From: Nocardia sp. SYP-A9097
GTDB taxonomy: Bacteria; Actinomycetota; Actinomycetes; Mycobacteriales; Mycobacteriaceae
Direction of reading: 5' to 3'
NCBI RefSeq assembly: GCF_009649815.1
Contig: NZ_WJIC01000005.1
Location: 124,001-188,000, forward strand
DNA length: 64,000 bases
Below, one piece after another: positions 52,081 to 63,134 of the stretch. The notes under the pieces were generated by a model that did no database searches, had not been told where the DNA came from, and worked only from the letters and a program-made list of their open reading frames with translations. Positions within the stretch are counted from its first letter, which is position 1. Each line of letters opens with the position of its first letter. Both the position numbers and the translations under genes were made by a program.

Positions 52081-53877
52081 ATGACACAGATCATTCCGGA
52101 GCCGTCGCACCGAAAGATCGACCCCGACAGTCTCGTCGAAATGGCGTGGGATCCGATCACTCGAATCGTCGGCAGCCTGGGCATTTACACGAAAATCGAT
52201 TTCGAGAATCGTGAGGTGGTCGAGTGTCACAGCACCTCGTCGATCTTCCGCGGTTACTCGATCTTCATGCGCGGCAAGGATCCTCGGGACGCGCACTTCA
52301 TCACCAGCCGTATCTGCGGTATCTGCGGTGACAATCACGCGACCTGCTCCTGCTATTGCCAGAACATGGCATACGGGGTGAAGCCGCCGGCGCTGGGTGA
52401 ATGGATCGTGAATCTCGGCGAGGCCGCCGAGTACATGTTCGATCACAATATCTTCCAGGAAAACCTGGTCGGTGTGGATTTCTGCGAGCGGATGGTCGCC
52501 GAGACCAATCCCGGTGTGCTGGCCAAGGCCGAGAACACCGACGCACCGCATGCGGGTGAGCATGGCTACCGCAAGATCGCCGACATCATGCGCGCGCTCA
52601 ACCCGTTCACCGGTGAGTTCTATCGGGAGGCGCTCCAGGTCAGCCGGTATACCCGAGAGATGTTCTGCCTCATGGAAGGCAGGCACGTGCATCCCTCGAC
52701 GTTATATCCCGGCGGTGTGGGCACGGTCGCGACGATCCAGCTGATGACCGACTACGTGTCCCGGCTGATGCGCTATGTCGAGTTCATGAAGAAGGTCGTG
52801 CCCATGCACGACGATCTGTTCGACTTCTTCTACGAGGCGCTGCCCGGCTACGACCAGGTGGGCCTGCGCCGCACCCTGCTCGGCTGCTGGGGTTCGTTCC
52901 AGGATCCCGAGGTCTGCAATTTCGCGTACAAGGATATGGAGAACTGGGGCAACCGGATGTTCGTGACGCCGGGCGTCGTGGTGGACGGCAAGCTCGTCAC
53001 CACCTCCCTGGTCGATATCAACCTCGGTATCCGAATCCTTTTGGGTAGTTCGTATTACGACGACTGGACCGATCAGGAGATGTTCGTCGAGACCGATCCG
53101 CTGGGTAATCCGGTGGACCGGCGGCACCCGTGGAACCAGCACACGAACCCGAAGCCGCAGAAGCGGGATACGGACGACAAGTACAGCTGGGTGATGTCAC
53201 CGCGCTGGTACCACGGACAGGATCATCTAGCCCTCGATACCGGCGGCGGTCCATTGGCCAGGCTGTGGTCGACGGCCCTGGCGGGTCTGGTCGATATCGG
53301 CTATGTGAAGGCCACCGGGCACAGTGTGCAGATCAATCTGCCCAAGACCGCGCTCGCGGGTCCGGTCAGCTTCGAATGGCAGATACCGGTTTTCGGCAGC
53401 AATACCCTCGAGCGCAATCGCGCGCGCACCTACTTCCAGGCCTATGCGGCGGCGAGCGCCCTGCACTTCGCCGAGCAGGCGCTGATCGAGATCCGGGCCG
53501 GGCGCACCAAGACCTGGGAGAAGTTCGAGGTGCCCGATGAGGCCATCGGCTGCGGTTTCACCGAGGCCGTGCGCGGGGTGCTGTCGCATCACATGGTGAT
53601 CCGGGACGGCAAGATCGCGAACTATCACCCTTATCCGCCCACACCGTGGAATGCCAGCCCGCGCGACAGTTTCGGCACGCCGGGACCGTACGAGGATGCG
53701 GTGCAGGGTCAGCCGGTCTTCGAGGAGAACGATCGCGAGGATTTCAAGGGCATCGACATCATGCGCACCGTGCGCAGTTTCGATCCCTGTCTGCCCTGCG
53801 GTGTGCACATGTATCTCGGTGAGGGCAAGACCCTGGAGAAATTGCACTCACCGACACAGACGCTCACCGCCGAGTGA
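52081..53877 (+). CDS. hhyL: [NiFe]-hydrogenase large subunit, group 1h (Hhy/Huc-like)
   Basis: A 598-residue catalytic subunit. L1 motif RICGICGDNH (near residue 78) and L2 motif DPCLPCGVHM (near residue 573) supply the four cysteines for Ni-Fe(CN)2CO. About 24 residues follow the final His and are expected to be removed by the maturation protease encoded at 57551. The type is the high-affinity, oxygen-tolerant enzyme that scavenges atmospheric H2 in starved actinomycetes. It begins ten bases after the small subunit. Confidence 0.95.
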   Translation: MTQIIPEPSHRKIDPDSLVEMAWDPITRIVGSLGIYTKIDFENREVVECHSTSSIFRGYSIFMRGKDPRDAHFITSRICGICGDNHATCSCYCQNMAYGVKPPALGEWIVNLGEAAEYMFDHNIFQENLVGVDFCERMVAETNPGVLAKAENTDAPHAGEHGYRKIADIMRALNPFTGEFYREALQVSRYTREMFCLMEGRHVHPSTLYPGGVGTVATIQLMTDYVSRLMRYVEFMKKVVPMHDDLFDFFYEALPGYDQVGLRRTLLGCWGSFQDPEVCNFAYKDMENWGNRMFVTPGVVVDGKLVTTSLVDINLGIRILLGSSYYDDWTDQEMFVETDPLGNPVDRRHPWNQHTNPKPQKRDTDDKYSWVMSPRWYHGQDHLALDTGGGPLARLWSTALAGLVDIGYVKATGHSVQINLPKTALAGPVSFEWQIPVFGSNTLERNRARTYFQAYAAASALHFAEQALIEIRAGRTKTWEKFEVPDEAIGCGFTEAVRGVLSHHMVIRDGKIANYHPYPPTPWNASPRDSFGTPGPYEDAVQGQPVFEENDREDFKGIDIMRTVRSFDPCLPCGVHMYLGEGKTLEKLHSPTQTLTAE

Positions 53878-53904
53878 ACGGGGCCGGGCGACAGGAGAGT
53901 TGAC

Positions 53905-54813
53905 GTGGACAATCGCCCGGAGGACGGCCGCTTCGACGAGAACCATTGGCGCGCGGCCGGTGAGCGGATAGAGACGCTGCTGGACGCGAGTTCGGCGGGC
54001 GGCGCCGTCGCCCGGGAACGGGCCGAACAGCTGGTGCGCGAGGTCGCGGATCTGTACGGGGCCGCGCTGGACCGCGTGGTGCGCATGGTCGACGCGCGCA
54101 CCGTGGACCGGCTGGCCGCGGACGATCTGGTGGCGAGTCTGCTGCTCGTGCACGGCCTGCACCCGCATGATGTGCACCGCAGGGTGCAGACGGCTCTGGA
54201 CAGTGTGCGGCCCTATCTCGGATCGCACGGCGGTGATGTGACACTGCTCGGTGTCGCGAAAGGGATGGTGCGGCTGGAGCTTTCGGGCAGTTGCCGCACC
54301 TGCCCGTCGTCATCGGTGACGCTGGAGCTGGCGGTCGAGGATGCCGTCCGTGCCGCGGCCCCGGAGATCGAGTCCATCGAAGTGGTTGCGGCGAAATCGG
54401 AATCGGCGAGCGGATTGATCGCGGCCGATTCACTGTTCTCGCGCGTGCACGCCGAAGGCCGGTCGGCGGGCAGCTGGATCGCCGCACCGGAGCTGGCGCA
54501 ATTGCAGCCGGGTGAGGTCGGCGGGTTCGCTGTCGCTGGAATGACCATCCTGGCCTGCCGCGTCGGCGAGGAGCTGTTCGCCTACCGAGATCACTGTCCG
54601 GCGTGCGATCGATCGCTCGCCGGTGCGGTGCTGCACCGCAGGGCCGGATTCCCGGTCGGCGACGCGGTGCTGCGGTGCCCTTCGTGCCGTGCGCATTTCG
54701 ACGCCGTGCACGCCGGCGCACGGGTCGACGGTGACGGCCACCTCGAACCCTTGCCGGTGCTGGTGCGCGCCGGTGAGCTGTCGGTGGCGGTCCCGGTGGG
54801 GGTGAGCGGGTGA
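53905..54813 (+). CDS. NifU-domain/Rieske-like hydrogenase accessory protein
   Basis: A 302-residue fusion: an N-terminal helical part, a NifU C-terminal domain (DSVRPYLGSHGGDVTLLGV...SGSCRTCPSSSVTLELAVEDA, CxxC scaffold) at ~90-160, and a Rieske-like domain at ~190-300. In the latter the expected CxH...CxxH appears as HCPAC and CPSCRAHF, so ligands differ from a classic Rieske centre and could hold a rubredoxin-like iron or a zinc. It probably passes electrons from, or delivers Fe-S to, the hydrogenase. GTG start at 53905; overlaps the next gene by 4 bases. Confidence 0.85.
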   Translation: MDNRPEDGRFDENHWRAAGERIETLLDASSAGGAVARERAEQLVREVADLYGAALDRVVRMVDARTVDRLAADDLVASLLLVHGLHPHDVHRRVQTALDSVRPYLGSHGGDVTLLGVAKGMVRLELSGSCRTCPSSSVTLELAVEDAVRAAAPEIESIEVVAAKSESASGLIAADSLFSRVHAEGRSAGSWIAAPELAQLQPGEVGGFAVAGMTILACRVGEELFAYRDHCPACDRSLAGAVLHRRAGFPVGDAVLRCPSCRAHFDAVHAGARVDGDGHLEPLPVLVRAGELSVAVPVGVSG

Positions 54814-55445
54814 GTTCGCCGTTCGAGGTGCTGCGCCGCATCACCGCCGAGAGAAAGCCCGCGGTTCCGGCGGGCGAGCGGTGTGAGATGTGCGCCGCGA
54901 CGATCGCCGATGAGCATCAGCACGTGGTGAATGTCGAAGGCCGGCAGCTCATGTGCGTATGCCGCGCCTGCTATCTGCTGTTCATCGACGGCAATGCCAC
55001 GCTGCGCTACCGGGCCGTGCCGGACCGGTATCTGTCGTTCCCGGATTTCACCATCAGCCAGGGGGAGTGGGACGCGCTGGATATTCCGGTCGGCCTGGCC
55101 TTCTTCTTCCATAACTCCGCGCTCGACCGCACCGTAGCGTTCTATCCGGGCCCGGCCGGTGCGACGGAATCCGAACTGCCCCTGGCGGAATGGCGTGCGG
55201 TCCGCGAACGGCATCCGGAGCTGGACGTGCTCGCCCCCGATGTCGAAGCGCTGCTGATCCGGGTGCCCGTACGCGGCACCGCCGAGGCCGCGTGCCTGCT
55301 GCTGCCCATCGACGCCTGTTACGAATTCGTCGGCCGGATGCGAACGCTGTGGCGCGGTTTCGACGGCGGGCAGGACGTGCACCGCTATCTGGACGACTTC
55401 TTCACCACGGTATTCGCCCGCGCGCGGCCCGGCGGTGTGCGATGA
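54810..55445 (+). CDS. DUF5947 family hydrogenase-operon protein
   Basis: A 211-residue protein with CEMCAATI and CVCRACYLLF cysteine pairs at the N-terminus (zinc or Fe-S), then FPDFTISQGEWDALDIPVGLAFFFHNS. This family is found almost only in group 1h hydrogenase operons; its function is not known. GTG start overlapping the upstream stop (GTGA). Confidence 0.82.
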   Translation: MSSPFEVLRRITAERKPAVPAGERCEMCAATIADEHQHVVNVEGRQLMCVCRACYLLFIDGNATLRYRAVPDRYLSFPDFTISQGEWDALDIPVGLAFFFHNSALDRTVAFYPGPAGATESELPLAEWRAVRERHPELDVLAPDVEALLIRVPVRGTAEAACLLLPIDACYEFVGRMRTLWRGFDGGQDVHRYLDDFFTTVFARARPGGVR

Positions 55446-56092
55446 GCCCGGTCTACTCCACCACCTTCGCGGTCCTGGACATCGCGCCGGAACCGTATGC
55501 GGTGGCGCCGATCCTATCCGCACGCGTCGGGATCGCCGCGCTCGGTGAGGAGCCGGTGCACGCGATCGCATTGCGGGCCCAGGTGCGGATCGAACCCTAT
55601 CGCCGCTCCTACACCGAGGCGGAGAGCCTGGGCCTGGTCGACCTGTTCGGGCCGCGCGAGCGGTGGCGGGACACCCAGCGGTCCTTCCTCTGGATGCATT
55701 GCGCCACCATGATTCCCGGCTTCACCGGGGGCGCGGAGGTCGATCTGCCGATGCCGGTCACCTACGACTTCGAGGTGACCGGATCCAAGTACCTGCACGC
55801 GCTGCGTGAGGGCACGGTGCCGTTGATCTTCCTGTTCAGCGGCACCGTATTCTTTCGTGGCGCAACCGGTTTCGCGATTCAGCAGATTCCGTGGGATCGC
55901 GAGGACAAGTTCGATATGCCGATCTCGGTCTGGCACGACCTGGTCGCGGCACACTTCCCGAACTCCGGATACGTCCGCCTGACCGGGGAGACCCTCGCGG
56001 CGCTGGCCGCCTACAAATCGAGTCACGGCATGCTCGGATTCGACGATGCGGTGACCGCACTGCTGGCCCGTGCCGCCGAGGAGGCGTTATGA
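55442..56092 (+). CDS. DUF6084-type hydrogenase-operon protein
   Basis: A 216-residue protein: VAPILSARVGIAALGEEPVHAIALRAQVRIEP, SFLWMHCATMIPGFTGG, VPLIFLFSGTVFF. It recurs next to DUF5947 in the same operon type. Beta-rich; perhaps a structural or membrane-docking component. Start overlaps upstream stop by four bases. Confidence 0.75.
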   Translation: MSPVYSTTFAVLDIAPEPYAVAPILSARVGIAALGEEPVHAIALRAQVRIEPYRRSYTEAESLGLVDLFGPRERWRDTQRSFLWMHCATMIPGFTGGAEVDLPMPVTYDFEVTGSKYLHALREGTVPLIFLFSGTVFFRGATGFAIQQIPWDREDKFDMPISVWHDLVAAHFPNSGYVRLTGETLAALAAYKSSHGMLGFDDAVTALLARAAEEAL

Positions 56093-57414
56093 CCGGGCCG
56101 GGCTCGGCCGCCGTACGCGCCGTGGCGGACGCGGTGCTGTACGAGGGGTATCTGCTGTATCCGTATCGGGCGAGTTCGCGAAAGAACCAGTCCCGCTGGC
56201 AGTTCGGGGTGCTCGGCCCCCGGGATGCGGCGCGGTCCGGGCTCGGCGAGGATTCGGAGATTTCGGCGCAATGCCTGATCGACGCGGGTGCCGGGGCATC
56301 GATCCGGCTGGCGGTCCGCTTCCTGCACCTGCAGCGCCGCGAGGCACAGGACCCGGCGGGGACGCCGATCGGTGAGCTGACCGTCGGCGCGCGCTCGTGG
56401 ATCACCTGGGACGAGGCTGTCGAAGGCGAGATCGCCCTCGGGCCGCTGCCGATGACGAATGTGACACTGCCGCTGGATGTTCCGGGCGGAGCCGAGGTCG
56501 AGGAGATCGGCGATGCCGAGGGAAACCCGGCCGGACGACTGATGCGCACTCGCCGAGGTTTGACCGGTGAGCTGACCCTGGTCACCGAAGCCGACGGGGC
56601 CCATATGCGGTTGACGGTGCGGATTCGCAATATCGGCCAGCCCGCCGCCGATACCCGCGATGCCATCGCACGCTCGTTCATCGTCGCGCACGTCATCGCG
56701 GAACTCGAAGGTGCGCAGTTCATTTCGCTGCTCGAACCGGAACCGGACGCCGCTGCCGCCGTGGCGCGCTGCGTACAGCACCGCTGCTTCCCGGTCCTGG
56801 CGGGTGCGCCCGGTGACCGCGGCACGCTGTTGATCTCCCCGATCATCCTGTACGACTACCCCGAGATCGCCGAGGAGAGCCGGGGAGCGCTGTTCGACTC
56901 CACCGAGATCGACGAGATCCTGACCCTGCGCGTCATGACCATGACCGATGAGGAGAAGGCGCAGGCCCGCGCCACCGATCCCCGTGCGGCACAGATCATC
57001 GACCGCTGCGACGCCATGACGCCGGAGTCGATGCGGGAGCTGCACGGTGCGCTCCGCGATCCCCACCTCGGTGCACCGCGCCTGATTCCGGAGGTTCCGG
57101 ACGGCATCGACTGGTGGGATCCGCTCGCGGACAATGCCGTCGCGCCGGACTCGGATGCGGTGTCGGTCAATGGCATTCGGATCAGCAAGGGCAGCCGGGT
57201 GCGCCTGCATCCGTCCCGTCGCGCCGATGCGCAGGATCTGTTCTTCGCCGGCCAGCTCGCCCGCGTCACCTCGGTGCACGAGGACGTCGACGGCCATGCC
57301 CACGTCGGTGTCGTCATCGAGGACGATCCGGCCGCGGATCTGCACGAATGGTACGGCCGCTACCTGTATTTCGCGCCGGACGAAATCGAACCCGTGGCCA
57401 GCCCAGAGGAATGA
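56089..57414 (+). CDS. Conserved group 1h hydrogenase operon protein
   Basis: A 441-residue soluble protein: EGYLLYPYRASSRKNQSRWQ at the N-terminus, a beta-rich middle, FLEP-type helix pair, and a C-terminal barrel-like part (ISKGSRVRLHPSRRADAQD; FFAGQLARVTSVHEDVDG). Homologues are known to me only from this operon type; no catalytic function is assigned. ATGA overlap with the DUF6084-type gene. Confidence 0.75.
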   Translation: MTGPGSAAVRAVADAVLYEGYLLYPYRASSRKNQSRWQFGVLGPRDAARSGLGEDSEISAQCLIDAGAGASIRLAVRFLHLQRREAQDPAGTPIGELTVGARSWITWDEAVEGEIALGPLPMTNVTLPLDVPGGAEVEEIGDAEGNPAGRLMRTRRGLTGELTLVTEADGAHMRLTVRIRNIGQPAADTRDAIARSFIVAHVIAELEGAQFISLLEPEPDAAAAVARCVQHRCFPVLAGAPGDRGTLLISPIILYDYPEIAEESRGALFDSTEIDEILTLRVMTMTDEEKAQARATDPRAAQIIDRCDAMTPESMRELHGALRDPHLGAPRLIPEVPDGIDWWDPLADNAVAPDSDAVSVNGIRISKGSRVRLHPSRRADAQDLFFAGQLARVTSVHEDVDGHAHVGVVIEDDPAADLHEWYGRYLYFAPDEIEPVASPEE

Positions 57415-57429
57415 AGGGAAGTTCTCGTC

Positions 57430-57549
57430 ATGGAAGCAGTGGGAGTGATCGCGACCGTCGTCTTCGGAGTGGTCGTGGTGGCAGGCCTGTACGTCGGCGT
57501 CCGGTCGATACCGGATGTGCGGCGCTACTTGAAGATTCGCCACATGTGA
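57430..57549 (+). CDS. 39-residue single-pass membrane protein of the hydrogenase operon (DUF6893-like)
   Basis: A tiny frame of 39 codons with one hydrophobic helix (VGVIATVVFGVVVVAGLYVGV) and a basic end PDVRRYLKIRHM. AAGGGAAG ribosome site 11 bases upstream; starts 15 bases after the previous gene and ends one base before the protease gene. Similar tiny proteins occur at this place in related operons. Could anchor the cytoplasmic enzyme to the membrane (inference). Confidence 0.75.
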   Translation: MEAVGVIATVVFGVVVVAGLYVGVRSIPDVRRYLKIRHM

Positions 57550-57550
57550 G

Positions 57551-58027
57551 ATGACCGCTCGGGTGCTGGTGGCCGGGATCGGCAATATCTTCCTCGGCGA
57601 CGACGGATTCGGACCGGAGGTGGTGCGGCGCCTGCCGCAGCCGCCGGAGACCGCGGTGCGCGTGGTCGACTACGGGATTCGCGGTATGCACCTGGCCTAC
57701 GACCTGCTGGAATCGTGGGCCGCGCTGGTGCTCATCGATGCGATACCGAATCACGGTGCGCCGGGGGAGGTCACGGTCTTCACCCCGGAGCCCGGGACGG
57801 CGGGCGCCGCGCAGCTCGACGCCCACGCCATGAATCCGGAGGCCGTTTTCGCCGGTGTCCGCGCACTGGGCGGCGAACTGCCGCGCACCGTGGTCGTCGG
57901 CTGCCAGATCGAATCCGTAGACGAGCGCATCGGCCTGTCCGCACCGGTCGCGGCCGCGGTCGATACCGCGGTGGCCGCGGTGGACCGGGTGCTGGCCGAC
58001 CTGCTGGCCACCCGAGTGAAGGAGTGA
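57551..58027 (+). CDS. Hydrogenase maturation protease (HyaD/HupD-like)
   Basis: A 158-residue endopeptidase: VAGIGNIFLGDDGFGPEVVRRL with the metal-binding Asp/Glu, DYGIRGMHLAYDLL, and the late His of HAMNPEAVF. It removes the large-subunit tail after nickel insertion. Starts directly after the 39-residue gene. Confidence 0.93.
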   Translation: MTARVLVAGIGNIFLGDDGFGPEVVRRLPQPPETAVRVVDYGIRGMHLAYDLLESWAALVLIDAIPNHGAPGEVTVFTPEPGTAGAAQLDAHAMNPEAVFAGVRALGGELPRTVVVGCQIESVDERIGLSAPVAAAVDTAVAAVDRVLADLLATRVKE

Positions 58028-58030
58028 GCC

Positions 58031-58273
58031 ATGTGCCTGGGCATTCCGGGGCGCGTTCTGGAGATTCTCGACGGCTATCACAATCAGGTCGCCTTGGTCG
58101 ACGTCTCCGGGGAGAAGCGGAAGGTCAATATCGGCCTCCTGGAAGAAGATCCGGCGCAACCCGGCGACTGGGTGATCATCCACATGGGCTTCGTGATCGA
58201 GAAGACCGATGAGGCGGGCGCCGCCGCGGCGCTGGCCGGTCTGCGCCTGCTCGGCAGCGGTGACGAGCCATGA
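58031..58273 (+). CDS. hypC: Hydrogenase assembly chaperone HypC (copy 1)
   Basis: An 80-residue OB-fold chaperone: MCLGIPGRVLEI with the reactive Cys2, VDVSGEKRKVNIGLL, DWVIIHMGFVIEKTDE. It carries the Fe(CN)2CO group with HypD. Overlaps hypF by four bases. Confidence 0.93.
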   Translation: MCLGIPGRVLEILDGYHNQVALVDVSGEKRKVNIGLLEEDPAQPGDWVIIHMGFVIEKTDEAGAAAALAGLRLLGSGDEP

Positions 58274-60573
58274 CACGGGTCCGGCGGCGACTGCTGGTCG
58301 CGGGCGTGGTGCAGGGTGTGGGCTTCCGGCCCTTCGTCTACACCACCGCGGCCGAACTGGCCTTGTCCGGCAGCGTATCCAACGACAGCTCCGGGGTGAT
58401 CATCGAAGTCGAGGGTGCCCCGGCGGCTCTCGAGGAGTTCACCCGGCGGGTGCGCGAACGGCCGCCACCGCTCGCGGTCGTCGAATCCGTGTGGGAGAGC
58501 GTGATTCCGGTCCGGGGCGGCACCGGATTTCATATCGCCGACACTTCCCGCACCGGTGGCGGCCGCACCCTGGCCTCACCGGATGTCGCCATGTGCGTGG
58601 ACTGTGCGCGCGAACTCGCCGATCCGGGCAATCGCCGCTACCGGCACCCCTTCATCAACTGCACCAATTGCGGTCCGCGCTTCACGATCATCGCGAGTCT
58701 GCCGTACGACCGCGACCGCACCTCGATGGCCGCCTTCGCCATGTGCGAGCGGTGCGCGGGCGAGTACGCGGACCCGTCCGACCGGCGGTTTCACGCCCAG
58801 CCGATCGCCTGCCCGGACTGCGGGCCGAGCCTGTCGTACTTCTCCGGGGCCGAGATGCCCCGACCGGACGGCGCGACCGGCGATACCGCCTTGCGACAGG
58901 CACGAGAGTTGTTGCGCGCGGGCGGTATTCTCGCCGTGAAGGGTATCGGCGGGTATCACCTGGCCTGCGATGCCGCCGACGAGACCGCGGTGGCCGAGCT
59001 ACGCCGCCGAAAGCGCCGCGGCGACAAACCCTTTGCCGTGATGGTCCCCGACCTGGCCACCGCCCGCACGATCGCCGACGTGGATGCGGTGAGCGCCGCC
59101 GTGCTGACCGGCCCGCAGCGCCCGATCGTGCTTCTCACCCGCCGCGATCGCACCCTCGCTTCGTCTGTGGCACCGCGCAATCCGGACCTGGGCATCATGA
59201 TCGCCTACACGCCCTTGCACGTACTGCTGTTCGGCGTCGAAGGGGATCGGCCCGGCCCGCAGGTACTGGTGATGACCTCGGGCAATCTCGGCGGCGAACC
59301 GATCTGCTACGACGACGAGGACGCCCGCACCCGCCTGGCCGAACTCGCCGACGGCTGGCTCTCGCACAATCGCCGCATCCTCGTTCCCTGCGACGATTCG
59401 GTGGTCCGCATGGTGGACGGAATCGAGCTGCCCATCCGGCGCTCACGCGGGTATGCGCCACTGCCGGTGGCACTTCCGTTTCCGGTACCGCCCACCCTCG
59501 CGGTCGGCGGCGATCTCAAGAACACCTGCGCGGTTGCCGACGGCCGCTACGCCTGGCTGAGCCAGCACATCGGCGATATGGACGACCTGGACACCCTGCG
59601 CGCCTTCGATGACGCGGAACGGCATCTGGAGGAGCTCACCGGGGTGCGCCCGAAGCACCTGGCGGCCGATGCGCATCCGCTCTACCGGTCCACCGCCTGG
59701 GCGCGGCAGCACGCCGGTGATCGGCCCGTGCGCATGGTTCAACATCACCATGCCCATATCGCGTCGGTCATGGGTGAGCACGGACTCGGCGAATCGGCCA
59801 CCGTACTCGGATTCGCCTTCGACGGAACGGGATTCGGCCCCGACGGCGCGGTATGGGGCGGTGAGGTACTGCTGACGGGCTATAAGGGCTACCGCCGCCT
59901 GGCGCATCTGGCCTACGTCCCACTGGCCGGTGGCGATGTGAGCGTTCGTAGGCCCTACCGGATGGCGCTGGCCCACCTGCGGGGCGCGGGACTCGAATGG
60001 TCGGCCGGGATCGCCTCGGTGGCGGCCTGCCCGCCGCGCGAAAGACAGGTGCTGGCACACCAATTCGACACCGGACTGGGTTGCATCCCGACCTCGAGCA
60101 TGGGTCGATTGTTCGATGCGGTGTCCTCGCTCGCGGGCGTGCGCCACACCGCGGATTACGAAGCACAGGCGGCGATCGAGCTGGAGGGGATCTCGCGCGG
60201 AGTCGATGCGAGTGACCCGGCCGTGACCGCCTATCGTTTCGACATCGACCGTGCCGCAGACCCTCTCGTTATCAACCCCGCACCCCTGATCGCCGCCGTC
60301 GTGGCCGACGCGACCGGCGGCGTCGCACCTGCGGTGATCGGCGCGCGCTTCCACCGTGCGGTGGCACGCCTGGTGCTGGAGCTGGCATTCGCCTGCGCGA
60401 ACGAATCACGAACCGTTGCCCTGTCCGGCGGCGTCCTCCAGAACGCACTACTGCTCTCGCAGTCACGGACCTTACTGGAGGAGAACGGATTTCACGTCCT
60501 GTGCCATCGGCGGCTACCGCCGAACGATGGTGGTCTCGCATTCGGGCAGATCCTTGCCGCGAGCGCGGGCTGA
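58270..60573 (+). CDS. hypF: Carbamoyltransferase HypF
   Basis: A 767-residue enzyme in four parts: acylphosphatase (RRLLVAGVVQGVGFRPFVY), two zinc fingers (CVDC...CTNC and CERC...CPDC), YrdC-like (GGILAVKGIGGYHLACDA) and Kae1-like (MVQHHHAHIASVMGEHGL). It makes the cyanide ligands of the hydrogenase from carbamoyl phosphate with HypE. Confidence 0.97.
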   Translation: MTRVRRRLLVAGVVQGVGFRPFVYTTAAELALSGSVSNDSSGVIIEVEGAPAALEEFTRRVRERPPPLAVVESVWESVIPVRGGTGFHIADTSRTGGGRTLASPDVAMCVDCARELADPGNRRYRHPFINCTNCGPRFTIIASLPYDRDRTSMAAFAMCERCAGEYADPSDRRFHAQPIACPDCGPSLSYFSGAEMPRPDGATGDTALRQARELLRAGGILAVKGIGGYHLACDAADETAVAELRRRKRRGDKPFAVMVPDLATARTIADVDAVSAAVLTGPQRPIVLLTRRDRTLASSVAPRNPDLGIMIAYTPLHVLLFGVEGDRPGPQVLVMTSGNLGGEPICYDDEDARTRLAELADGWLSHNRRILVPCDDSVVRMVDGIELPIRRSRGYAPLPVALPFPVPPTLAVGGDLKNTCAVADGRYAWLSQHIGDMDDLDTLRAFDDAERHLEELTGVRPKHLAADAHPLYRSTAWARQHAGDRPVRMVQHHHAHIASVMGEHGLGESATVLGFAFDGTGFGPDGAVWGGEVLLTGYKGYRRLAHLAYVPLAGGDVSVRRPYRMALAHLRGAGLEWSAGIASVAACPPRERQVLAHQFDTGLGCIPTSSMGRLFDAVSSLAGVRHTADYEAQAAIELEGISRGVDASDPAVTAYRFDIDRAADPLVINPAPLIAAVVADATGGVAPAVIGARFHRAVARLVLELAFACANESRTVALSGGVLQNALLLSQSRTLLEENGFHVLCHRRLPPNDGGLAFGQILAASAG

Positions 60574-60589
60574 GCGAAAGGAGCCAACG

Positions 60590-60927
60590 ATGTGCCTGGC
60601 AGTTCCAGGGAAGGTAGTGAGCCTCCAGGAGCGGGACGGCACCCTGATGTCCGTCGTCGACTTCGGTGGCGTCCGCAAAGATGTCTGCCTGCAATACATT
60701 CCGGACGCTGCCGTCGGCGACTACGTGGTGGTGCACGTCGGCTTCGCCATTCAGCGCCTCGATGAGGAGTCCGCACTGCGCACACTGGCCGAATTCGAGC
60801 ATCTCGGTGTGCTGAAAGAGGAATTCGGCGACGGTTTCGCGCTGGCCGCCAAACAGGCGGGCCTGGCCGATCCCACCGCCGCGCAACCCGAACCCGTACG
60901 GCCACAACCCGAGACAGAGGTGGCGCC

Positions 60928-60931
<4 letters not shown>
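60590..60931 (+). CDS. hypC: Hydrogenase assembly chaperone HypC (copy 2, extended)
   Basis: A 113-residue second Hyp[36 protein letters not shown], plus a Pro/Glu-rich tail of ~35 residues missing from copy 1. ATG at 60590 follows GAAAGGAG. Two HypC-type proteins often have different large-subunit partners or separate roles as in HypC/HybG; here only one large subunit is in the window. Overlaps hypD by four bases. Confidence 0.92.
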
Positions 60932-62032
<1,101 letters not shown>

Positions 62033-62040
<8 letters not shown>

Positions 62041-63118
62041 CGACATCGCACTGCCGATCACCATCGCGACAGTGGATATGGAGAACTGGGTATGTCCCGC
62101 GCCGCTGCGGGATTCACCGAATATCGTCATGGGGCACGGTGGCGGGGGCGCCATGTCGGGCGAATTGATCGAGCATCTGTTCCTGCCCGCCTTCGGGGCG
62201 GCGGCCGACGCGGGTATGGGCGATTCCGCGGTGATCACCCTCGGTGGTGCTCGGCTGGCGTTCTCGACGGACTCGTTCGTGGTGAAGCCCCTGGTATTTC
62301 CGGGTGGTTCCATCGGGGAGCTCGCGGTGAACGGCACCGTCAATGATCTGGCCATGTCCGGTGCGCGGCCGATGGTGCTGTCCACCGCGTTCATCCTGGA
62401 GGAGGGCACCGCGCTCGCCGATATCGCGCATATCGCGAAGGCGCTGGGCACCGCGGCGCTGGCAGCCGGGGTCAAGCTGGTCACCGGTGATACCAAGGTG
62501 GTCGATTCCGGCCATGGTGACGGCATTTTCATCAATACCGCCGGGATCGGCCTCGTCGATGACGGGGTGGATATCCGCCCGCAGCGGGCCACGCCGGGCG
62601 ATGTGGTGATCGTCAGCGGTGATATCGGCGTACACGGGGTCGCGGTGATGAGCTGCCGGGAGGGGCTCGATTTCGGGACCACGGTGGTCAGTGACACCGC
62701 ACCGCTGCACGGGCTGGTCGCGGCCATGCTCGCCACCGGCGCGGATGTGCACGTGCTGCGCGATCCGACCCGCGGCGGGGTGGCGGCGACGCTCAACGAG
62801 ATCGCCGGTGTCGCGAAAGTCGGTGTCGCACTGGATGAAAGGAAGCTACCGGTACCCGCCGAGGTGCGGGACGCGTGCGGTCTGCTCGGGCTCGATCCGA
62901 TGTATGTCGCCAACGAGGGCAAGCTGATCGCCTTCGTCTCGGCACAGGACGCGGACCGCGTACTGGCCGCGATGCGGCAGCATCCGCTGGGCGCTCGCGC
63001 CGAGATCATCGGAGCCTGCGTGGCGGAGCATCCCGGCATGGTCGTGGCCCGTACCGCACTGGGCGGCACCCGCGTGGTCGCACTGCCCGCGGGTGAGCAG
63101 TTGCCGCGGATCTGTTGA
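62033..63118 (+). CDS. hypE: Hydrogenase expression/formation protein HypE
   Basis: A 361-residue ATPase ending in PRIC, whose Cys carries the thiocarbamate/thiocyanate. N-terminal [40 protein letters not shown]-binding [11 protein letters not shown] and [15 protein letters not shown]. It dehydrates the carbamoyl group made by HypF. Confidence 0.97.
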
Positions 63119-63134
63119 GCCGGGCGGTGATTCG

